This document shows positions 56,084 to 64,000 of a stretch of DNA of 64,000 bases, in pieces. Numbering within the stretch: the stretch's first letter is position 1; each line of letters begins with the position of its first letter. The notes beneath the pieces are model-generated. The model was not told the origin of the DNA, made no database searches, and was given only the letters and a program-made list of their open reading frames with translations. The DNA is from Cynocephalus volans (lineage: Eukaryota; Chordata; Mammalia; Dermoptera; Cynocephalidae), in assembly GCF_027409185.1 (NCBI RefSeq), contig NC_084467.1:87986501-88050500 (forward strand), given 5' to 3'. The position numbers and the translations under genes are program-made.

Positions 56084-56175
56084 TGACAGGTCAGTTGTTT
56101 AGAGTGTGCTGCTGATAATATCAATGTCCAGGGTTCTATCCATGTACCAACCAGTCAACCAGTCGCCAAAAAAAC
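56084..56175 (+). mobile_element. t-SINE monomer, diverged
   Basis: GGGGCTTGACAGGTCAGTTG then TTTAGAGTGTGCTGC, AATATCAATGTCCAGGGTTC and ACCAACCAGTCAACCAGTCG then CCAAAAAAAC. An (AT)n/(GT)n tract follows directly. Confidence 0.85.
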
Positions 56176-56216
56176 TATATATATATATATGTGTGTGTGT
56201 GTATATATGTATACAT
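56176..56216 (+). repeat. (TA)n(TG)n microsatellite
   Basis: It alternates TATATATATATATA, TGTGTGTGTGTG and TATATATG right after the SINE tail, as often seen when SINE tails seed microsatellites. Confidence 0.9.
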
Positions 56217-58154
56217 AGAGGCCAATGAATTCCTAAGATATCTGAACAATTTTAAAAATTATGTTGGAGCACTTTACCTTCTGGTAACCAATATTAATAC
56301 ACTCTTGAAATGCATTCTGTCTAAAGGTAGAGCCATTTATACATTAAACATGTTACCTATTTGAGGATGCTATTTTAAAATATTAATAGGTCTCAGGAAC
56401 CATAATTTTTAAAATGCCATTGAATATATTCCCTTCTAATACCAAGGAAAGTATTGAACCACTGATATACATCCTTTCAATACATTCTTCAAATACTTTT
56501 ACACCTGTCTTCAATGAATTAAGTCATACTTCCATAAGAGATTAAATCACCCCTTGGAGCAGAAATTAAAGCTTGATCACCATCAGCTAATAACGTCCTC
56601 TTTCTTAGTTTTTTTCCCCCTAATGTTTTGAATGAGAAAAGCTTTCACTGACAGTCTTGAATTTCACACTCCAGACTGAGAAAATGTCAAACTCTCAACT
56701 TCTAAAAATAGGTCAAAATTTTGGGGGGTATCTTATAAAACAGAATAAATGTAAGGGTGTCAGTAGCTTTTGTGTTTGTCATTAGTTGAGTTTTCAGTCA
56801 CTTTCAGTGCTACTTCCTAATTATAGAAATTATAGATTTGCCTCTTAACTGAGTAGTTTCTAAACTAAACAGGGAAAAGAATAAAGTTTTAATTTTCTCT
56901 TTGTGGCAATCTGGCCTGTATAAAGATCCTGATTTATGGAATTTCACAAGCCTAGAAAACTACTCTGGATTATTCCTGGAATATGGAGCAAAGATTGATA
57001 TTCTTTCAATCTTTCCCTTTGTTAAATTATTCTTACTCTTATTTTTAGGCATGTTTTATAAAGCTTTCATATTAGCACCAATTTGAAACCAATGACATTT
57101 TAAATCAAGTAATAACAGATTATTAGTCTATGTGCTAGTGTTATGCCTACTCATATACATTAGTTTCCAGAAAGGATATTTTGCCCAAACAAAATATCTC
57201 CAAAGGGCGAATTTAATTTTCTTCTTGGCTTCCATTGTAAAATTGGAAAGTTATTTGAAAGATTAAATACATTACCAGCTGAAAGTTTGTAGGAAGGAAT
57301 AATTATAGTGTATTGACCAGTTGAGTATTCCTTTACTCTAAGATGTTTCACATCCATTTCAATATCACAAATTTCTCCTTTCCCTGGATAGTGTGGCATT
57401 ATTCGCAGCTCCTATAACTAATTCCTCACCTTTCTCCTTTCTCCTCTCATTATTATTAATAAAACTAGACATTTCATGTTCCACTCATAGGTAGAGCCAT
57501 CTAACTCCGTGGAACCCCATTAGAATATTCTTAAAAGTTTGATATTTCAAGGTATATGAAATAAATGTGGTATTTCATGAATTTTATAATTGAAGTCCTT
57601 AATTGTTGAAAATATTTCTTTCTACTGGCTTTGAAAATTAAACACATTTTTACATTTACTGAAATAAAGGTGTTTGTGTATATTTTATTAGTTTTTGTTT
57701 TTAATTTTTTGTTTCTAATGTATAGCCTATATTTCATAAAATCTTTTGAGAATTATTATGGAGGTTTTAGGGTTTTTCCTACTAGAAGCAAGTTCCATTA
57801 GTATACGGTCTTTCTTATTCACCTTGGGAGATAGAATACTATCTTCTAATTATATTTTTCAATGATATTTTTGAAGTGCCCTCATATATTCATGCCTGGC
57901 ATATAGCACCTACTCAATAAATTAATTATCAAATTTTATTTTCTCAGGCTCAACATCTGAGAAGCACAGTGGCTGTGAAACATCCACAACTGAATTAATA
58001 TTTTCTTCACAGTTAAATAAATATTTTATTCTATCTCCCAGGAGCTACAATTTTTCATAAGTTGGTATACATAGAAAGCTGGTAAAATGACTAGTTTACA
58101 CTAAACTTTAGGAATTCTTGATTAAAGAGGTGTACTGGAAATTGGAATATGGAA
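56217..58154. other. Intergenic, no gene seen
   Basis: AT-rich DNA. A short MIR-like tail (GCCTGGCATATAGCACCTAC) lies near 57,890. ORFs at 56901 (+) and 57160 (-) have no recognisable motif. Confidence 0.6.
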
Positions 58155-58415
58155 AATAATGGGGTTTGGATTCACCTAAATAAGCTTATATAAGTAGAGA
58201 AATGGAAGTCAGAATAACAGTTTTCCCTCTGAGGTGTGCAGTGATTAGAAGAGGGTGTCAGAGAGGCTTCTGGGCACTGGAATGCCCTGTTTCTTGATCA
58301 AGTGCTGTTTATATGTGGAAGATCAGTTTGTGACAAACACTTTAGCTACACACTTACGATTTGTGCACTTTTCTATGTGTAGGTTAGACTTCATTAAAAA
58401 TCTCTTCCCACTCCT
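58155..58415 (+). repeat. Old L1-like 3' end, sense
   Basis: GGCACTGGAATGCCCTG and, near the end, ATTTGTGCACTTTTCTATGT then GTAGGTTAGACTTCATTAAA resemble L1M 3' UTR on the + strand. Confidence 0.6.
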
Positions 58416-58439
58416 TAATAAAAATATATTATAGAGCCT

Positions 58440-58855
58440 GCTGTAGATTGAATGTCCCTCCAAACTCATTGAATCTTAATCCCCACTGTAACCATTGAGG
58501 GTGGGAAATCCTATTACGGTAATTAAAACGTGGGGCCTTGAAGAGGTGATTAGATTGTGAGGACCATGCCATAATGAATGAATTAATCCATTTGATGGCT
58601 TAATGGTGGTAATGGGCATGGTTCTGTTGGCTTTAAAAGGAGAACACATGCAAAGCTCTCTCTCTTACTTCTGCCTTTCTCACAATGTGATACCTTGCAT
58701 CACTGAAGTCACCATCAAAGAATGCCCTCACCAGCTGTGTTCCCTGGACTTTGGACTTCTAGCCTCTGAAACTGTAAGCAATAAATATTGTTTATTTGTA
58801 AATGGCCCAGTTTCGGATATTTTGTTAAAAGCAACAGAGATGGACTAATACAGAT
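58440..58855 (+). repeat. MLT1-type MaLR LTR, sense
   Basis: GATTGAATGTCCCTCCAAAC, TTAAAACGTGGGGCCTTGAA, CATGGTTCTGTTGGCTTTAA and GCAACAGAGATGGACTAATACA run in MLT1 order. It is the only identified MaLR LTR here in + orientation. Confidence 0.88.
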
Positions 58856-60185
58856 CCCTTGCACTATTTCAATAGTATTTAAAAAATATTGTCTACTTTA
58901 CCACTTCGGATTTTAGAGACTCACTATCTGCTGTGTGAAGTAGTCTTTTCTACAAAATGTATATTAAATTTATCTTTTCAGGATTATTACTCAGACTTGA
59001 TCAGTAGACCTGTGTTTATCCTAATTACATTTACATAATTAGCTTAATTATTTTATAGGCTTTTAGCATATCCCAAAACTTTCTTTTTATCTATTATCAG
59101 TTCTCATACACACACATCTTTTTACATAATTCTAAAAAAAAAAAATAGTGCCTAAGTACCTAATTCAGTGTTACATAGATTTTTAGATGCAGGTATCATG
59201 ATGCTTGGCTCAACAACCTTTTTCCTACATCTCATGGCATAAGAAAAGAGCTGGTGCTTCCGGAGGACTTCCTTGATATAAGTGCTGCCATTGCCATCTT
59301 GTGGTAACATTCAACTGCTCTCTGGTTGTTTTGGACCAAGGTATAAAAGAGACCCTATGGTGGGGAGGTCAGAGAATTCAAGAAGTTAGAATTGACTTCA
59401 AAATGGTATAAACACTTATTGAAAGTATTTTACTTCTATGATATGGTAATTCATTTTGTATTCTAAAGGGAATTCCTCAATTAAAAAGCATGTAATCACT
59501 ATTTTTTGAATGTCAAAAAACGAAAAACTCTTCTTTGAAAACTTGGGAACAATCAGGGTTGTTGCATGTTTGTTTGTTTTGGCCAGGCTCTTAACCTTGT
59601 AATTCATTTAAAATAAGTCCCTTCATTTGCAGGCTCCCTAAGGTCCGGGAATGTTGTGCAAGATTGAGGAATGCATCCAACCACTGTAGCCAGGTGCTAG
59701 CAAGCTCTGGAAAGAGCCACCAGAGGGCAGCCTGTCCTCAGCTCCCTTCTCTAACTCACAGTGGCAGGTGCAGTTCAACTGATTGCCTCCAGTGGAATCA
59801 ACACTTTTAGCCTAACTCAGGGCTTTACCAGCCAAAATCAGGACGTGCATGTTTGCTTTAAATTTTATAATAAATTTAACTTTATAGTAAGTTTAGCCCC
59901 AATATAAATTATACTATAAGATAGGGATTTTTTTTTCTCAGAAATGAAACTTTGCTTTCCTTTTGAACCAATATTGAGCATACCCTTTACACACGCCTTT
60001 CCAAATATTCTAGATCAAACTTCCCAATAGCCTTCTGGGATTGGTGATATTTTCCACTGAGATGAGATAACTGATTCTAAAATACATGAGATGACTTCAA
60101 CAAATCACTCAGTAAAAGATAGCCAATTATGTCATGAAAGTTAGTTCTGAAATTATAAATTCTTCCTGTTTCCATTAATAAAATA
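58856..60185. other. Intergenic, no feature recognised
   Basis: No repeat or gene identified. GC rises near 59,640-59,830 (AGAGCCACCAGAGGGCAGCC) without a coding frame of note. Confidence 0.55.
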
Positions 60186-62115
60186 TCATAGCTCTTTTAC
60201 CAGGGACCTGCCAACATGGTCGACATTCATACCAAAACTGTGGAGACTTCCGGTCGAGATGGCAGAATAGATGGCCCCAGTGTCACTCTCTCCCACAAAT
60301 CAACCAATTTAGAACTATAAAAGAGCTACAACAACCAAGCTGGGGCTGCTAGAGCTCAGGGGAAGAGGAGGAGAGACCCACAGAGTGCATGAAGGTGGGA
60401 GAAGCCACAACGAGAGAAAGAAAAAACTGCTCTGACTATTTCATGCCACAGCTACATTAAGGCTGGAACTGCTGATCACATGGAGCAGGAGCCGGCAAAA
60501 GCCTCAGCTGTGCCCTTCAGATGGAGTTACTTGGAGTCATCAGGGGAGAAGAGGGCCATGGTGGCCTCCAGGCCAGCAAGACCAATAACAGGGTTCCTGT
60601 GGACCCACGCAGGAGCAAGGAGCCAGAACAGCTGAAAAAAAGGGGTCACTCAGAGGCCAGTGAGTCACCACAAGGAACTGGCCCATGGCCCGTCCCATGG
60701 GAAGTATTTGCAGCACAGGTGGTGGGGGAGACAGGCCAGCAAGGGAACACTGGGGCACAGCAAGGACAGCTGATCTGCCCCCAATCAGCACAGGACTACT
60801 CAGAGGATACTGGTCAGGAATATAGAATTGCATGGGGTGCAGTTTGATGAAAAGACCCAGTCCCAGATCAGAGTTTCTATACAACTGAGGTACACTGGGT
60901 CTCTGGAGATCTGGAAGTACCTATAAAGTCAACCATTATAACCTGAGCTGCACAAAAAGCCTTCCCTAAGGAAGCAGCAGCAAAGCAGCAATTTAGCTCA
61001 ACCACACAGCTCAAGTACTGGTCCCAACAGGAAGTTCCCCCACTTTAGAAGTAAGCAAAGGACAAAAAAGTAGTTCCTGCCCAGGCACACTGCGTCAGCA
61101 CCTCAGGGCCCACCCAGGGACCCAAGCATGGAGCCATGGACCAGACCCCCCTCCCACAACCAGGCACACTGCCAGCACCAAGGAGCATGCCAAAAACATC
61201 ACCTCCATGTGGGTGGCCCACCACAGCCACCACAATAACCATGGCTGCCATGAAAGTGGCTAGACGCCATAAACACCACACAGATGGTCCGCCAGCCACT
61301 GGAGTACATTGACACATGGAGAGTCACCAGAAGAGACTAAAAAAAAGAAGAGGATGTCCCTTTCCACAAAACCCATTCCAGAGTGACAAAAGAAGCATCT
61401 GCTCTACGATAATATTGGGGGACCTGAACACACCTCTCAGCATTGGACAGATCATCTAGGCAACAAATCAACAGAGTAACCATTACTCTTTCCGAAGGAG
61501 AGAAGAAATCTAGGGTAATTAGAGGGGGGAGGGAAATGGGGATGGAGAGAGATTGGATAAGGGGCATAAAGAGTAAGTATGACTTGTAAGAATATATATG
61601 CTAGTAATATGATCAACATATCTCAACGTTGAACCCCAAAAATATGTATAATCTATTATGATTCAATAAAAATTGAAAGAAAAAAAACATGGAGAAGGTG
61701 GTGCGGGTCCCCATTGAGAAGTATTACATGCCCCTGGGCAACAACAGCCACAGGAACAATCGTGTGTGCGAGGAGATGGCCATTCACCTCAGGAAGCTCC
61801 ACAGCAAGATGGCAGGCTATGTCATGCATCTGACAAAGTGGATTCAGAGAGGTCCCATGAGAGGTATCTTCATCAAGGTGCAGGAGGAGGAGAAAGAAAG
61901 GAGATAATTATGTTCCTGAGGTCTCAACCCTGAATCAGGAGATCATTCAAGTAGATCCTGACACTAAGGAAATGCTCAAGCTTTTGGACTTTGACATTTT
62001 ATCCAACTTGCAGGTCACTCAGCCTACAGTTGGGATGAATTTCAAGATACCACATAGAGCCGTTTGAATCTTCCTGCTATGCCGTAATAGTTTCAGTAAA
62101 CCTGGGACAGTTTTT
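60186..62115 (+). pseudogene. RPS17P: RPS17 processed pseudogene, split by a retroposon
   Basis: The parent encodes a 40S subunit protein of 135 residues. Part 1 (about 60186-60247) has the RPS17 5' UTR motif CTCTTTTACCAGGGACCTGC and the first ten codons. Part 2 (about 61684-62115) resumes at codon 10 and covers the rest, with no introns. A frame break lies near 61900, just after EEEKERR; the C-terminal part ([29 protein letters not shown]) is in another frame and ends at TGA about 62068. A 3' UTR relic follows (TTCAGTAAACCTGGG). No clear poly(A) tract remains. Many substitutions; non-functional. Confidence 0.95.
60244..61683 (+). mobile_element. L1-like retroposon of ~1.44 kb without ORFs, apparently full length
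   Basis: It starts CTTCCGGTCGAGATGGCAGA right at the break in RPS17 and ends GATTCAATAAAAATTGAAAG then A-rich. The flanks AAAACTGTGGAG (60237-60248) and AAAACATGGAG (61685-61695) are a target duplication with small differences and an A-rich start, as L1 machinery makes. The 5' part looks like a mammalian L1 5' UTR (opening with a GATGGCAGAATAG motif and ACTATAAAAGAGC about 70 bases in); the 3' part is L1-like 3' UTR. No ORF1 or RT motif lies between; the longest frame (60521-60847) is featureless. It could be an internally deleted L1 or a separate family. Confidence 0.8.
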
Positions 62116-62819
62116 ATTCATGAGAAAGTTAAAGTTCGCTTTTTTCCCCCCAACCAGTAAAGATTTTAATATAAGTTTAGTAATAGTATAGTAGAGGGGG
62201 AAAAAAATCTATGTATAAGGTCTCTTTGGATAATAATGCCTACTATTAAAAGGTGAGATGTTTCTGAATTTGACTCTGGTTTGGGGATACCCATTTGGCT
62301 TGATCTTTTCCCTCTCTGAACAGCTATTATTTTCGTGTTGCCTCATTTTGTGTCCTGAGAACTTAGCTTGGCCTTCTTCCCATTGGGGTATGTAAGTGAT
62401 GGAGCCTGTGTGTGCAGGTTGCCAATCAAAAATTTGGAGGCCCTCAAAAATATGGTCAGACAGAAATGTGGGCTATACCCCATTTGTAGCTAACAGCCTA
62501 TCAATTGTTGCCAGCTCTCAGGGGAGTTGTCTAAATCTTTCTTTTGGCTATCTTTAGGAGTGGCTGCGGGTATTGGGAGAGCTGTATCTTTGCACCCTCA
62601 CTGAAGATGCCTCCTGTAAGCATGGTTAAGCCTAAAATGCTTATTGATTTTAGGTCATAAAAAGTGTACTGGTTTTGGTTGTGAGCCACTTGATAAATGT
62701 ACCTTTGGCTTAGTTTGGTTTCTGACATACAGAGCCTTATAGGAGCAATCTTTTTCTTAAACCTTCCCTGTTCTCTTTATTGGATCCTCCTTCATGGGAA
62801 CTTCTCAGTTGAATGAAAC
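62116..62819. other. Intergenic, unassigned
   Basis: About 0.7 kb of moderate GC between the pseudogene and the LTR. I recognise no repeat or gene; it may belong to a longer element with the LTR next to it. Confidence 0.45.
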
Positions 62820-63660
62820 TGATGTCAGAGGAGGGGGTCTGGGAGGCCCAATAGTCAGCCTCTACACACCCCATCCTCTTACCAGGTTCTTGAGTCTACC
62901 ACAGGAAAGAATTCAAGAGCAGAGCCGCAGTAGAAAATGAGAACAGGATTAAGTAATGAATAAGAGATACAGATTTCACAGAGTGTGGCAGAGCTTCAGA
63001 GACTGAGCAAGGCCCACAAAAAGTTTAATATAAAGGTAAGAAATACATACTTAAAGTTCTATACAGAGTGCAGGCTGGCTCAAGAGAGTGAGCAGCCACT
63101 TGCTAAAAGTAAACTTGATACAAAGTAAAGTGTACAAACCTCAGTCAGTGATGCGTGAGTTGGCCCCAGGAAAGTGAGAAACAACCCCGCCTTCTGCTGG
63201 GATTTGGCTTTTATAGTTTCACTGTCTAATGCATATTCAATTAAGGGAGTGGTTCCCAGTTAAGTAACATAGTCTTGCACATGCTCAGTTGGTCAAATCC
63301 TATCACATGTACTAAGCATATTCAAGAATATCCTGAGCTCTCTAGCACCTCTAGTGGAAGGTCATTCAGAGAACAAACTGCATTTTACTGAGTATGCCTG
63401 CCCACCAGGGTTATATAACCCTTCCCTATTGAGCATGCCCAGCCACATAGGGATTTGTATAGTCCAGCCCCTTGTGGTCTCATTTCCCCTGTGTTGGTGC
63501 CGAAAATAGGTGTAACTAGCAATAGTAACTTTCCTCTGGAGGGTCTGGAGTAGGGGCCTGAGACCTTAGAGAAAGGCTTGAAACCTAGAGGTGTGTCCTG
63601 AAATCTGAGCCCAAGGAAACTGAGCACCTCTTATCTCGAAACTCTCTTCTTGAACCCCTG
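62820..63660 (-). repeat. Probable solitary retroviral-type LTR, antisense
   Basis: Read on the minus strand, a TATA-like CTATAAAAGCC (63207-63217) lies about 190 bases before an ATTAAA-type signal (63021-63030), a usual LTR promoter/poly(A) layout. The candidate 3' edge is TG/CA-like at 62820 (TGATGTCAGAGGAGG on +). The 5' edge is unclear. No gag, pol or env frame adjoins it. The family is not identified; class I is a guess. Confidence 0.45.
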
Positions 63661-63694
63661 CTGACTACCTGTTCCACCAACTCTGTCCATCTCC

Positions 63695-63790
63695 TTTTTT
63701 TTTTTTGGTGGTTGGCAGTCCAGGGATCTGAAAGCCTTGACCTTGGTGTTATCAGCACCATTCTACCCAGTGAGCTAACCAGCCAGTCCT
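63695..63790 (-). mobile_element. t-SINE monomer
   Basis: A T-run then GGTGGTTGGCAGTCCAGGGA, ACCTTGGTGTTATCAGCACC and GTGAGCTAACCAGCCAGTC. Flanks CCATCTCC and TCATCTCC form a short target duplication. Confidence 0.9.
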
Positions 63791-63859
63791 CATCTCCTTC
63801 TTGTTAGCATAATTTTGCTGAGGATAATTTGAAACTTCATTGGCTTCTTTAAGAAACTC

Positions 63860-63896
63860 ATGATTTTACTGGCTAGCCACCAAAAAAAAAAAAAAG
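63860..63896 (+). repeat. t-SINE 3' end fragment
   Basis: TTTTACTGGCTAGCCACCAA plus an A-run equals the last 25 bases of a + t-SINE; the rest is missing. It is probably a strongly 5'-truncated insertion. Confidence 0.55.
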
Positions 63897-64000
63897 AAAC
63901 TCAAGATCTCTTCAACTGTCTCCTCTCAGACCTCTTCCTTCTCATTGCTTCTGCTCCTTGTTTTGTCACTTTTTGAGGGGGTGGGGACTGGTGGCCAATA

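Noticed and set aside
60521..60884. Overlapping 108- and 114-codon ORFs as a gene
   Set aside because: They lie in the GC-rich 5'-UTR-like part of the retroposon, on both strands, and have no domain.
61689..61907. 72-codon ORF as a ribosomal protein gene
   Set aside because: It is the middle of an RPS17 processed pseudogene with a frame break and a split 5' end.

Overview
The window is mammalian nuclear DNA: AT-rich, with split exons bounded by AG/GT splice sites, MIR and L2 relics, MaLR LTRs, hAT MITEs and many L1 fragments. Its only recognisable functional gene is the 3' half of AGL (glycogen debranching enzyme), on the + strand. Seventeen coding exons run from 164 to 43508. They encode residues 770-1532 when counted back from the stop, and this count reproduces the known human positions R864, R1147, R1228 and G1448. 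All exons are open and in phase, so the gene looks intact. A candidate 3' UTR runs to about 45.91 kb, and 45.9-64 kb is intergenic.

The lineage-specific SINEs are made only of tRNA-Ile-like modules, as monomers and head-to-tail dimers, with oligo(A) or (CAAAA)n tails and no tRNA-unrelated body. This matches the t-SINE/CYN family described from colugos (Dermoptera). No Alu is seen. I therefore infer a colugo such as Galeopterus or Cynocephalus; this is a repeat-based inference, not a database match.

Layout. 0-7.2 kb: seven exons with short introns carrying MIRs, one MaLR LTR, an L1 3' end and a coding-like patch of unknown origin. 7.2-19.6 kb: one exon, then an intron with two stacked antisense L1s. 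19.6-21.9 kb: two exons. 21.9-32.35 kb: an intron filled by at least four antisense L1 segments, with a t-SINE ending 43 bp before the next exon. 32.35-37.2 kb: six exons. 37.2-43.4 kb: the last intron, with nested MIRs and an old L1. 43.4-45.9 kb: last exon and 3' UTR. 46.2-46.6 kb: a (TG)n tract and a perfect 51-bp triplication.

The intergenic part holds three copies of different age of an L1-like retroposon without visible ORFs. The longest, about 1.44 kb, sits inside an RPS17 processed pseudogene and is flanked by a target-site duplication. A probable solitary LTR lies near the right edge. The retroposon is the best candidate here for something not yet described.
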